Source of the DNA: Billgrantia aerodenitrificans
GTDB lineage: Bacteria; Pseudomonadota; Gammaproteobacteria; Pseudomonadales; Halomonadaceae
Direction of reading: 5' to 3'
NCBI RefSeq assembly: GCF_021404405.1
Contig: NZ_JABFTV010000001.1
Location: 310,001-374,000, forward strand
DNA length: 64,000 nucleotides
Below the pieces are notes generated by a model that saw only the letters and a program-made list of their open reading frames with translations, had not been told where the DNA came from and did not search any database. Every line of letters starts with the position of its first letter. Positions within the stretch are counted from its first letter, which is position 1. Both the position numbers and the translations under genes were made by a program. Below, one piece after another: positions 35,301-42,448 of this stretch.

Positions 35301-36249
35301 TGACGACGCCTACCTGGGGCGGGTCTTCCTCGACCGTCTGCAGCATGCCTACGGTCCCGACCCCGAGCATTGGGGCGAAACGGTGGCCGGGCTCAACCTG
35401 TTCGAGCGCCAGCTCGGCGAGATCGATGCCGCGGTGTTCGCCCGCAGCTCCAACCTCTACGGCCTGCTCACTTCCGACGACCCCTTCCAGTACCTGGGCG
35501 GGCTCTCGCTCGGCGCCAGCGTGGCCGGCGGCGAGCGTCCCACGCTCTACATCGGCAACCTGCGCGACCCGGCCCACGGTCGCATGGAGCGTGCCGAGCA
35601 GTTCCTCTCGCGGGAGATCCGCACCCGCTACCACCACCCGCGCTGGCTCGCCAGCATGGTGGCGGAGGGTTACTCGGGCACCACCAATCTGCAGGCCACC
35701 GTCGAAAACCTGTGGGGCTGGCAGGCCACGGCGCCGGAAATGGTGCGCGACGACCAGTGGCAGCGCTTCTTCGAGATCTACGTGCAGGACACCTATGAGC
35801 TGGGGCTGGAGGCGTGGTTCGAGACGCACAACCCCGAAGCGCTGACACGCATTGCCGAGCGCATGCTGGACGCCGTACGCACCGCCCACTGGCAGCCCGA
35901 CGACGCCACCCTGGAGGCGCTGCTGAGCCATTACCGGGAGTGGACAGGCGCCCACGGCAGCACCGGCGGCAGCGCGGCGCGGGAAGCGTTCGTCGACTCC
36001 AGCCTGGCCGGCTTCGGGATGCAGTCGCCCACGACGGTGGGGGAGGGCGGCGGGCAAACGGAACCGGTGGTGGGCGAGCTTCTTCAGCCGATGAATGAGC
36101 CCGCACCGCAGGGCGATGCTACCTCTGCCTGGACATCGCTGCTCTACATCATGGTGCTGCTGCTGCCGTTCCTGCTCGGCGCCCTGCATCAGTGGCGGCG
36201 CGGTCGCCACGTCAACGCACTACCTGCCTATCGGGAGACCCCCGCATGA
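32296..36249 (+). CDS. CobN/HmuS-like large chelatase subunit, periplasmic and membrane-anchored
   Basis: A 1317-residue CobN homologue. Cytoplasmic CobN inserts cobalt into a corrin with CobS and CobT, but here residues 1-26 form a signal peptide (LALIAMAGLLLATALA) and about 1275-1295 a transmembrane helix (SLLYIMVLLLPFLLGAL) followed by a basic tail, so the body should face the periplasm. The CobN core is well kept: IHFGTHGSAEFGVGKS (about 545-560), LPHVYPYIVDNLAEATLAKRR (about 576-596), SHQTPPFAPAALYHEL and the C-terminal VAEGYSGTTNLQATVENLWGWQ. No cobS, cobT or corrin genes are nearby. It starts 1 base after the receptor stop. Best model is HmuS of Bacteroidota, reported as a haem dechelatase; metal and ring used here are unknown. 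Confidence 0.9.
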   Translation: MWGVLRRAGLALIAMAGLLLATALAAEEERPRMLLLVNDPIRPGLLEELARLGDAQGIEVDTGFVEALPESPEAAALAGLDLAVVFAPSHELARPERVEALREALAERQTPLVVVARERTESHGLEAGLGERIAAYLTEGGERNFAALFAHIAGPLLGLHEAPVPEPIHYPDHGIYHPDYEGLVFDDLADYRDWYGNFDERPVIGMALHDTHVRHTLTGWIDATIAHIEAAGAVPLPFYVPVQGGEGLTAMTMEGGEPVVDALLFYRVTLNPEGRRDDLAALGVPVLQGLIYRDGDEAAWRDDPVGFPRGSTPFYFAMAEMAGIADPSVVAAEHAVSGEVLPIEPELGMLVRRALKAAELRRKPNAGKRLGLYVYNYPAGSENFSASHLNLPASLAATLHDLAEAGYDVERADVERLTDAGKRLVGAYQADAGLEALLDDDLAALFPLDDYLDWLDSRGESVRARTEAEWGPPETARTLIERDGERFFVVPRLALGNLLVMPQPPRALPGDPAREGAYHDTDLALSHDYLASYAYLHRAFDADALIHFGTHGSAEFGVGKSRGLALDDDPHALLGELPHVYPYIVDNLAEATLAKRRLRATMVSHQTPPFAPAALYHELVDLHHLVHDWETMDDGAARERVRDQIVEQGREMDLHADLGFDDAALDADFEHFLHALHDYIHDLAQQSEPIGLHTFGRMAEDEHLVATVMQMLGDEFLELVADDPEELFAGDFETAVVDSAPYRLLVAHLLETGDSAGEHEEALADMLARADEYFEALRTQRESEALIAALGGGFVMPSVGGDPIRNPDSLPTGRNLYGFDPSRVPTRAAYETGTELLETLLEEHRAEHGEPPERLAFTLWSMEVMRHHGVIEGQVLAALGVRPVWNSRGRLEGIELIPQEELGRPRVDVVLQTSGLYRDAFAGTLEWLAQAAALAAEQEETDNPVRAMTLRLEEELSALGLDAESVARLSRTRAFSSDIGQYGLGLDGAVADVDAWANGSERDDAYLGRVFLDRLQHAYGPDPEHWGETVAGLNLFERQLGEIDAAVFARSSNLYGLLTSDDPFQYLGGLSLGASVAGGERPTLYIGNLRDPAHGRMERAEQFLSREIRTRYHHPRWLASMVAEGYSGTTNLQATVENLWGWQATAPEMVRDDQWQRFFEIYVQDTYELGLEAWFETHNPEALTRIAERMLDAVRTAHWQPDDATLEALLSHYREWTGAHGSTGGSAAREAFVDSSLAGFGMQSPTTVGEGGGQTEPVVGELLQPMNEPAPQGDATSAWTSLLYIMVLLLPFLLGALHQWRRGRHVNALPAYRETPA

Positions 36250-36725
36250 CGACACTGGAAATCACCATGTACGAACTGGGCCGGCTGTTCCTGATGCCGG
36301 TGCTGATCCTGATCCTGCTGCTGTTCGCCTACGCATTCTACGCCCTTGGCGCCTTTGCGGTGGCCGCCTGGCAGCGGCGCCGCGGCCTGGCGGCCTGTCC
36401 GCTGCGCGAGCAGCTGGCTCGCCACGGCCGGCTCGACAGCGAGGAACTGGAGCTGGTGATCCTGCGCCGCCTCGAACCGCTGCGGGTGGTGTCGCGTACC
36501 GCGCCCATGCTGGGCCTGGTGGCCACCATGATTCCGCTGGGGCCGGCGCTGCTGGCGCTGGGCGACGGCGACCTGGCCACGGTGGGTGAGCAGCTCGTGG
36601 TGGCCTTCGCCGCGGTGATCCTGGCGCTGATCACCGCCTCGATCACCTTCTGGATACTCACCGTGCGGCGGCGCTGGCTTCTGGTGGCGCTGAAGCGCAT
36701 CGAGCGCGAGGAGGCCGGGGCATGA
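36246..36725 (+). CDS. MotA/TolQ/ExbB-like proton-channel protein
   Basis: A 159-residue protein with three transmembrane segments: about 12-40 (LFLMPVLILILLLFAYAFYALGAFAVAAW), about 82-102 (RTAPMLGLVATMIPLGPALLAL) and about 115-140 (LVVAFAAVILALITASITFWIL). The second segment has the TolQ/ExbB signature TAPMLGLVATMIPLGPAL, which normally lines the proton path. It is shorter than ExbB (about 240) because the cytoplasmic loop is small. Its ATG overlaps the CobN-like stop and its own stop overlaps the next start, both ATGA-type, so the complex is stoichiometrically coupled. Probably powers the CobN-like protein or the receptor. Confidence 0.88.
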   Translation: MTTLEITMYELGRLFLMPVLILILLLFAYAFYALGAFAVAAWQRRRGLAACPLREQLARHGRLDSEELELVILRRLEPLRVVSRTAPMLGLVATMIPLGPALLALGDGDLATVGEQLVVAFAAVILALITASITFWILTVRRRWLLVALKRIEREEAGA

Positions 36726-37015
36726 GGCGTTTCCTGGATGCCGAGGAGAGCGACGACCCGATTCTCTCGGTGGTCAACGTCATTGATGTCTTCCTGGTCA
36801 TCGTGGTGATGCTGCTGATCGTGGTGGCCCAGAGCAGCGCCACGGCGCTCGAGGCCGTGAGTCAGCGTGAAGGGGGCGAGACGGTCGCAGAAACGGCTGA
36901 GCGACTGGAGCGCTATGAGCGCAGCGGCGAGATCGGCGAAGGGGAGGGCGTACGTGCCGGCACTACCTACCGCCTGCAGGACGGCTCGCTGGTCTTCGTG
37001 CCGGACAGCGATTGA
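36722..37015 (+). CDS. DUF2149 protein, ExbD-like partner
   Basis: A 97-residue protein with one transmembrane helix near the N-terminus (about residues 15-37, SVVNVIDVFLVIVVMLLIVVAQ) and a soluble C-terminal region. The Asp near the start of the helix, in NVIDVFLV, sits where ExbD, TolR and MotB carry their essential proton-binding Asp (LIDVxLxLL). It lacks a TonB-like C-terminus. DUF2149 genes typically accompany MotA/TolQ/ExbB and CobN-like genes, including in HmuRSTUV loci and some methanogens. It overlaps the ExbB-like gene by 4 bases and ends the operon. Confidence 0.85.
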   Translation: MRRFLDAEESDDPILSVVNVIDVFLVIVVMLLIVVAQSSATALEAVSQREGGETVAETAERLERYERSGEIGEGEGVRAGTTYRLQDGSLVFVPDSD

Positions 37016-37031
37016 GCGTAAGACCTCAATC
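37010..37031. terminator. weak stem-loop between convergent genes
   Basis: GATTGAG (37010-37016) and CTCAATC (37025-37031) form a perfect 7-bp stem with an 8-base loop spanning both stop codons of the convergent DUF2149 and AraC genes. There is no T tract, so termination strength is doubtful. Confidence 0.35.
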
Positions 37032-37835
37032 ATGGCCGGCCGGGCGGGAAAAGTAGCGCCCGGGGCTGGTGCCGAGGCTGCGGCGAAAGGCGGCGATGAA
37101 GGCGCTGGGCGATTCGTAACCGACCTCCTGGGACACGACAGTGACCGAGCGCCCTTCCGCCAGCATGGGCAGGGCGGCGAGCAGGCGGGCCTGCTGTCGC
37201 CAGGCGGTAAAGCCCATGCCGGTCTGCGCCAGGAAGCGTCGTGCCAGGGTGCGTGACGAGGCACCGACCCTACCGCCCCAGGTGGTCAGGTCGTCCCGGT
37301 TAGCCGGGTCGTCACGTAGGGCGGTGCAGATCCGCCGCAGCGCGGGATCGTCGGGCTCGGGCAGGTGCAGCGGTAGCGTGGGCCCTGCGTGCAGCTCGTC
37401 CAGCAGTACCGCGACCAAGCGGGCGCCGGCGCCGTGGGCGGTCGCCTCGGCCGGCAGCTCCATCAAACGCAGTATCAGCTCGCGCAGCAGCGACGAGACG
37501 TTCACTACGCGTGGCTGGGCCGATGGCCCTAGCCGCTCATCGAGATAGAGGGTGCGCAGCTTCACAGGCCGGTGCATCAGCAGCGCATGCTCCAGGCGAG
37601 CGGGAATCCATACCGCAAGCTGGGGTGGCACCATCCACCATCCCGCTGGGGTCGCCACCGTCATTACGCCCTGGGTGGCGAAGACGAGCTGATGGCGCAG
37701 GTGATGATGACGGCCAGTGTCCCAGCCGGCGGGATAGTCGCAGGCATAGGGCTGTACCGGACCCGAGGCGCTCTCGATGCGCCGCTGTAGGGCATCGCGT
37801 GACAGGGGCGTGGCGTGGGCCAGGGTATGGGGCAT
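37026..37835 (-). CDS. AraC-family regulator of the divergent MFS exporter
   Basis: A 269-residue AraC protein with an N-terminal cupin (about 30-110, HHHLRHQLVFATQGVMTVATPAGWWMVPPQLAVWIPARLEH) and a C-terminal double HTH (about 170-265) ending VVSQEVGYESPSAFIAAFRRSLGTSPGRYF. The cupin motif and length match the E. coli NimR (YeaM) type, which represses a divergent MFS drug exporter gene. A divergent Fsr/NimT-like MFS gene starts 95 bases away. Start 37835 is chosen because longer frames run into the divergent gene. Confidence 0.88.
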   Translation of the reverse strand: MPHTLAHATPLSRDALQRRIESASGPVQPYACDYPAGWDTGRHHHLRHQLVFATQGVMTVATPAGWWMVPPQLAVWIPARLEHALLMHRPVKLRTLYLDERLGPSAQPRVVNVSSLLRELILRLMELPAEATAHGAGARLVAVLLDELHAGPTLPLHLPEPDDPALRRICTALRDDPANRDDLTTWGGRVGASSRTLARRFLAQTGMGFTAWRQQARLLAALPMLAEGRSVTVVSQEVGYESPSAFIAAFRRSLGTSPGRYFSRPAGHD

Positions 37836-37929
37836 ATTGTCCGTTTCGCGATATGTCTTGTCAGAATGGCGAGAGAAGTCGCTTCGCGTCCAGTTTAGCC
37901 TGAAAGCTCGGCAACTCTGGAGTCTGGCC

Positions 37930-39132
37930 ATGAACGGCAAACGCGTTCCGCTACTGTTCCTCAACCTGGGGCACGCCTACGCCCACTATTTCATGCTGAT
38001 CCATCCCACGGTGGCGGTGGCGCTCGAGCGACGCGGCCAGGGCGATTACGCTGCGCTGCTACTACCGGCCACGGCGGGCTTCGTCGCCTTTGCCGCCTTT
38101 ACCCTGCCGGCGGGCTGGCTGGGCGACCGCTGGAGTCGGCGCGGCATGATAGCCCTGATGTTCCTGGGACTCGGTGCGGCTTCCATGCTCACAGGCTTTG
38201 CGAGCGGCCCTTACCAGCTGGCGGCCGGGCTGTTTCTGATGGGTAGCTTCGCGGCCATCTATCATCCCGTTGGCATCGCCATGGTGGCGGAGAGCAGTGA
38301 TGGCGTCGGTCAGGCGCTGGGGGTGAACGGCGTGTGGGGCAACATGGGTGTCGCAGCGGCGCCGCTGCTGACCGGTGCGATCACGGGCATACTCGGTTGG
38401 CAGGCCGCCTTTTTCATACCCGGGGCGCTGTGCCTGGCGAGTGGCATCGCTTACCTGGCGCTGGTACCGGCTGAAAGCAAGCCGCTTCAGCCGCTACGAC
38501 CGGCCGGCGATGCCCCGGCAGCGGTGCAGGCCTCAACGGCCATACCGGGCCGGATTCTGGCCTACCTGATCGTCACCGCACTGATGGGCGGCCTCGTGTT
38601 TGCCTCCACCACCGTCGCGCTGCCCAAGATCATGGAAGATGCCTTCAGCGGTGGCGGGAATGCCCTGCTCGGTGCCGCCGGGCTGGCCTCGCTGATCTTC
38701 GCCTGCGCCTCCATGGCGCAACTCGTCACCGGCAGGGCGGTGGACCGGGGCGCGCCGCGGCAATTGATGCTGCTGCTGGCGTTGTTGCAGGTCCCGCTGT
38801 TGCTGCTGATGGTACAGGGTGGGCAATGGCAGATCGTTGCCCTGTCGCTAGGGCTGATGCTGACGGTGTTCGGTGTCATTCCGGTACAGGATGCCATCGT
38901 GGCACGCCATACCGCGAGCGCCTGGCGGGCACGGGTCTATGCCGTGAAGTACGTACTGTCGTTGGGGGTCGGTGCCCTGGCCGTGCCGATCGTGGCCTGG
39001 GGTTACGAGCCGGCCGCCGGATTCGTCCGGCTCTACATGTTGCTGGCCGCCTGTGCCGTCGGTGTGGCCATGGCGGCCTTGCTGCTGCCGGCCCGACGCT
39101 ACGCGCAGGCGGCTCTCGGTGATAGCCAGTAA
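37930..39132 (+). CDS. MFS exporter, fosmidomycin-resistance (Fsr)-like
   Basis: A 400-residue twelve-helix MFS transporter. The early segment LNLGHAYAHYFMLIHPTVAVAL and the loop AGWLGDRWSRRGMI (motif A) match the Fsr-type subgroup, in which a His-rich first helix (GHAYAHYF) is typical. ASIYHPVG-like AAIYHPVGIAM in helix 4 is another shared element. It likely exports a toxic small molecule by proton antiport. The ATG is 8 bases after a GGAG. The divergent AraC gene is the probable regulator. Confidence 0.88.
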   Translation: MNGKRVPLLFLNLGHAYAHYFMLIHPTVAVALERRGQGDYAALLLPATAGFVAFAAFTLPAGWLGDRWSRRGMIALMFLGLGAASMLTGFASGPYQLAAGLFLMGSFAAIYHPVGIAMVAESSDGVGQALGVNGVWGNMGVAAAPLLTGAITGILGWQAAFFIPGALCLASGIAYLALVPAESKPLQPLRPAGDAPAAVQASTAIPGRILAYLIVTALMGGLVFASTTVALPKIMEDAFSGGGNALLGAAGLASLIFACASMAQLVTGRAVDRGAPRQLMLLLALLQVPLLLLMVQGGQWQIVALSLGLMLTVFGVIPVQDAIVARHTASAWRARVYAVKYVLSLGVGALAVPIVAWGYEPAAGFVRLYMLLAACAVGVAMAALLLPARRYAQAALGDSQ

Positions 39133-39188
39133 CATCGGTTAACGGAGAGTGGGCTGTTGCGTGGCGCATCAGGAGAATGGAGGACACG

Positions 39189-39968
39189 ATGGAGCTCTCT
39201 TCCCAGGCGGCCGGCCAGTCACTACCACAGGAGGCCATGGATGCCTTCGCCATCATCGCTCGCGAGCTGGGCGAGAGCGTGGTCGGCGTCTATCTGTTCG
39301 GCTCGGCGCTTGCCGGCGGCCTGCGACCCAATAGCGACGTGGACGTGTTGGTGATCGTCGGCCAGCCGCCCGAGGAGGCGGTGCGCCGACGGCTGGTCGA
39401 GGCGCTGATGCGGGTCTCCGGAAGCCCCGCCAACGACGGCTCGCCCAGACCATTGGAAGTGACGCTGCTATGTCGGCAGGCGCTGGTGCCGTGGCACTAC
39501 CCGCCGGGGAGCGAACTGGTCTACGGCGAGTGGCTGAGGGACGAGTTCGAGCAGGGTCGCATACCGCCGGCGGCAGCCGACCCCGATCTGGCCGTGGTGC
39601 TGACCACCGCCAGGCAGTCGAGCCTGGCCCTGTACGGGCCGGAACTCGCAGAACTGGTCGCGCCGATTCCCGAGGCGGACCTACGCCGGGCCATCGCCGA
39701 TTCGCTGCCTGGCCTGGTGGCGGGGTTGCAGGGCGATGAGCGCAACGTGCTACTGACCCTGGCGCGCATGTGGATGACTCTCGAGACGGGAGAGATCGCT
39801 CCCAAGGACGTTGCCGCCACCTGGGCGCTGGAGCGCCTGCCCCCCGAGCATCAGGCCATCATGGCGATGGCGCGGCGCGGCTATCTCGCAGGAGGCAGCG
39901 AGGACTGGACACAGCGCAAGCCGCAGGTGAAAGCGCTGGCGGCCTACCTGCAGCGCGCCATCGCTTGA
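39189..39968 (+). CDS. AadA/ANT(3'')-like aminoglycoside nucleotidyltransferase
   Basis: A 259-residue protein with the nucleotidyltransferase signature VVGVYLFGSALAGGLRPNSDVDVLVIV (about 30-56, catalytic GS and DxD) and the AadA adenylyltransferase C-terminal domain: YGEWLRDEFEQGRIPPAAADPDLAVVLTTARQSSLALYGPEL (about 115-156) and the helical LLTLARMWMTLETGEIAPKD. AadA enzymes adenylylate streptomycin and spectinomycin; chromosomal homologues of this kind may or may not confer resistance. No integron features surround it. ATG 39189 is chosen over 39177 because GGAGGA is 4 bases before it while an AGGAG directly abuts 39177. Confidence 0.85.
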   Translation: MELSSQAAGQSLPQEAMDAFAIIARELGESVVGVYLFGSALAGGLRPNSDVDVLVIVGQPPEEAVRRRLVEALMRVSGSPANDGSPRPLEVTLLCRQALVPWHYPPGSELVYGEWLRDEFEQGRIPPAAADPDLAVVLTTARQSSLALYGPELAELVAPIPEADLRRAIADSLPGLVAGLQGDERNVLLTLARMWMTLETGEIAPKDVAATWALERLPPEHQAIMAMARRGYLAGGSEDWTQRKPQVKALAAYLQRAIA

Positions 39969-40035
39969 CCGAAGGCGGGCCCATTAGGCTAGTCTCTTAG
40001 CACGCTCATTTTCTTGGATGGCTAAGGAGTCTGTC

Positions 40036-41043
40036 ATGAAGGTCGTTACCCTGAAGAGCCCCGGCGGGCTGGACCAGTTGCAAGTCGTCGAACGCGAGGC
40101 GCCGGGAGAGCCTGGGCCGGGGGAGATCCGCGTGCGGATCCATGCCAGCTCGCTCAACTTCCACGACTATGCTGTGGTCGCCGGGATGATCCCTACCGAA
40201 GATGGCCGCATTCCCATGTCCGACGGGGCGGGCGTGGTCGAGGCGGTGGGCGAGGGCGTCGAGGAGTTCGCCGTTGGCGATGCGGTGGTCTCCACCTTCT
40301 TCCCCTACTGGCTCGACGGCCCGGCCCGAGTGGCGGACTTCAAGACCACCCCCGGCGATGGCCTCGACGGCTACGCCCGCGAGCAGGTCATTCGCCCGGC
40401 CACTTGGTTCACCCACGCGCCCAAGGGTTACAGCCACGAAGAGGCCGCTACCCTCACCACGGCGGGGCTCACCGCCTGGCGGGCGCTGGTGGTGGACGGT
40501 AACCTCAAGGCCGGCGATACGGTGCTCACCCTGGGCACCGGTGGCGTTTCCATTTTCGCTCTGCAGTTTGCCAAGGCCATGGGCGCCCGGGTGATTTCGA
40601 CCTCGTCATCCGACGAGAAGATCGAAACGCTCAAGAAGCTCGGCGCCGACCATACCATCAACTACAAGGCCGAGCCGGAGTGGGGCAAGAAGGTGCAGGC
40701 GCTGACTGACGGCCAGGGCGTCGACCACGTGATCGAGGTGGGTGGCCCCGGCACCCTGCCGCAATCCATCGACGCCGTGCGCATCGGCGGTCATATCGCC
40801 CTGATCGGCATTCTGACCGGGCGCGGCGGCGAGGTGCCCACCGTCAAGCTGATGGCCAAGCAGGCACGCCTGCAGGGGCTGATCGTCGGCAGCCGCATTC
40901 AACAGCAGGAGATGGTGCGCGGCATCGAGGCCTGCGGCGTGCGCCCGATCATCGACAGTCGTTTTTCGCTGGAGCAGATCGCCGACGCCTTCCGTCACGA
41001 GGAGTCGGGCCGCCACTTCGGCAAGATCTGTCTTTCCTTCTAG
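40036..41043 (+). CDS. zinc-independent medium-chain dehydrogenase/quinone-oxidoreductase-like protein
   Basis: A 335-residue MDR-superfamily protein. The N-terminal GroES-like part has SLNFHDYAVVAGMI and DGAGVVEAVGEGVEEF, and the Rossmann domain has LGTGGVSIFALQFAKAMGARVI (about 165-187). The GHE motif and the structural-zinc Cys cluster of classical alcohol dehydrogenases are absent, pointing to a zinc-free NADP(H)-dependent oxidoreductase. AAGGAG lies 8 bases before the ATG. It converges on, and overlaps by 4 bases, the XRE-MmyB regulator gene. Confidence 0.88.
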   Translation: MKVVTLKSPGGLDQLQVVEREAPGEPGPGEIRVRIHASSLNFHDYAVVAGMIPTEDGRIPMSDGAGVVEAVGEGVEEFAVGDAVVSTFFPYWLDGPARVADFKTTPGDGLDGYAREQVIRPATWFTHAPKGYSHEEAATLTTAGLTAWRALVVDGNLKAGDTVLTLGTGGVSIFALQFAKAMGARVISTSSSDEKIETLKKLGADHTINYKAEPEWGKKVQALTDGQGVDHVIEVGGPGTLPQSIDAVRIGGHIALIGILTGRGGEVPTVKLMAKQARLQGLIVGSRIQQQEMVRGIEACGVRPIIDSRFSLEQIADAFRHEESGRHFGKICLSF

Positions 41044-41855
41044 TCGGAGGAGGCCGCCGCCAACTGCTGCAGCGCCACCTGGGTGGCCGCGTCCGCCGGG
41101 AAGAACGACTCGATGGCGAGCTCCTCTAGGGTGATGTCGAGCGGGGTGCCGAATACCGTGGTGGTACTCAGCAGCGACAGCATGCGGCCATCCGGCAGGG
41201 CCAGCTCCAGCGGTACGACGATGCCGCCGTGGCGCGATGATGTGCTGGCCAGGTGGGGACGAGCGCCCGCCGATATCGGATAACCCTTCAGCTCCTCGCC
41301 GAGCGATTCCAGTGCCGGGTCGGCGGTCGTCTCGGCCTGACGCGCCAGGCGCTCGAGAATGTGGGTACGCCATTCGCGGAAGTTGCGGATGCGCGGCGCA
41401 AGCCCGCGGGGATGCAGCGTGAGCCGCAGCACGTTGATCGGGGGCTTCAACAGCTCGGCGTCGATGCCGTCGAGTAGCGCTTCCAGCGAGCGATTGGCCA
41501 GCAGCAGGTGCCAGTGGCGGTCGACGGCCAGCGCCGGGTAGGGGGCATGGCTCGCCAGCAGCCGCTCGATCACGCCGCGGATTGCCTCGAGTTCCGGGGC
41601 ATCGATACCACGCTCGCCGAAGGCCGGGGCGAAACCGGCGGCCAGCAGCAGCCGGTTGCGCTCGCGCAGGGGAACGCCCAGTTGTTCCGCCAGGCGCAGC
41701 AGCATCTCCCGACTGGGCGTGGCCCGTCCGGATTCGACGAAGCTGAGGTGGCGCTGGGAGACGTCGGCCTCAGTGGCGAGCGCGAGCTGGCTCAGCCGCC
41801 GCCGCTGGCGCCACTCCTTCAACAGCTGCCCGGGAGTAGGGGAATTCGTTGTCAT
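41040..41855 (-). CDS. XRE-family regulator with MmyB-like ligand-binding domain
   Basis: A 271-residue regulator. Residues 8-65 are a Cro/XRE HTH (LLKEWRQRRRLSQLALATEADVSQRHLSFVESGRATPSREMLLRLAEQL). Residues about 100-265 form an MmyB-like domain (PYPALAVDRHWHLLLANRSLEALL, then LRLTLHPRGLAPRIRNFREWRTHIL), a PAS-like fold implicated in fatty-acid-like ligand binding. The promoter region between it and the divergent DUF1330 gene has a 31-bp palindrome, its probable operator. Confidence 0.9.
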   Translation of the reverse strand: MTTNSPTPGQLLKEWRQRRRLSQLALATEADVSQRHLSFVESGRATPSREMLLRLAEQLGVPLRERNRLLLAAGFAPAFGERGIDAPELEAIRGVIERLLASHAPYPALAVDRHWHLLLANRSLEALLDGIDAELLKPPINVLRLTLHPRGLAPRIRNFREWRTHILERLARQAETTADPALESLGEELKGYPISAGARPHLASTSSRHGGIVVPLELALPDGRMLSLLSTTTVFGTPLDITLEELAIESFFPADAATQVALQQLAAASSD

Positions 41856-41882
41856 GGGCTCAGATTAGCGCCAAGCGATATG

Positions 41883-41913
41883 CCTGGCTATTACCTCGCA
41901 GGTAATCGCCAGG
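41883..41913. promoter_or_regulatory. 31-bp operator palindrome between XRE-MmyB and DUF1330 genes
   Basis: CCTGGC (41883-41888) and GCCAGG (41908-41913) flank the perfect inner repeat ATTACCT-CGC-AGGTAAT (41890-41906); only one base pair (41889/41907) is mismatched. It lies 28 bases from the XRE start and 53 bases from the DUF1330 start, well placed for repression of both. Confidence 0.75.
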
Positions 41914-41965
41914 TCGCACCAGCGGGGCGAAGCTGTCGAGGCAAACCCACCGCTGGAGCAACGCC

Positions 41966-42286
41966 ATGACCGCCTACGCCATCGCCCGCCTGCAGGACGT
42001 CACCATGGGCCCCGAGATCGTCGAGTACCTGGAGAAGATCGATGCCACCCTCACGCCTTACGGTGGCCGCTACCTGATCCACGGTGGCAACACCGAGGTG
42101 CTGGAGGGCAGCTGGCAGGGCGATACGATCATGCTCGGCTTCCCCAGCCTGGAGCAGGCCCGGGCCTGGTATCGCTCCGAGGCCTACCGACGCATCCTGC
42201 CACTGCGCACCGCCAACGCCGTGGGCGACGTCATTCTGGTGGGGGGCGTCGAGAAAGGGCACCGCGGCATCGACATCCTTGGTTAG
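41966..42286 (+). CDS. DUF1330 family protein
   Basis: A 106-residue protein of the dimeric alpha/beta-barrel (ferredoxin-like) superfamily: AYAIARLQDVTMGPEIVEYLEKIDATLTPYGGRYLIHGG, then the DUF1330 motif LGFPSLEQARAWYRSEAYRRILPLR. The cellular role of DUF1330 is not known. It is divergent from the XRE-MmyB regulator and shares the palindromic operator, so it is probably its regulatory target. GGAG lies 7 bases before the ATG. Confidence 0.88.
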   Translation: MTAYAIARLQDVTMGPEIVEYLEKIDATLTPYGGRYLIHGGNTEVLEGSWQGDTIMLGFPSLEQARAWYRSEAYRRILPLRTANAVGDVILVGGVEKGHRGIDILG

Positions 42287-42448
42287 ATACTCCAGCCGGT
42301 GTCAGCTTGGCCTTGTGACCGAGCGCACGAAATCCCCGGTATCTGCTTAATTAAGGCTGGCTATTCGCCGCGTCTTTTCCGACATTACGGCACATGGAGC
42401 CCGCTGCCTTAGCGGCGGGCGTCAGGACTGCTTGCCGAGGGAACGAGA

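Noticed and set aside
32398..36210. A 1270-codon open frame antisense to the CobN-like gene
   Set aside because: It mirrors the codon structure of a strongly recognised gene in GC-rich DNA, shows no domain pattern and has no ribosome site.
32296..36249. Classical cobaltochelatase CobN of cobalamin synthesis
   Set aside because: Signal peptide, C-terminal anchor, no cobS/cobT/corrin genes and a Zur box argue against a cytoplasmic cobalt chelatase.
39189..39968. Integron gene cassette
   Set aside because: No integrase gene or attC-like palindrome was seen on either side of the AadA-like gene.
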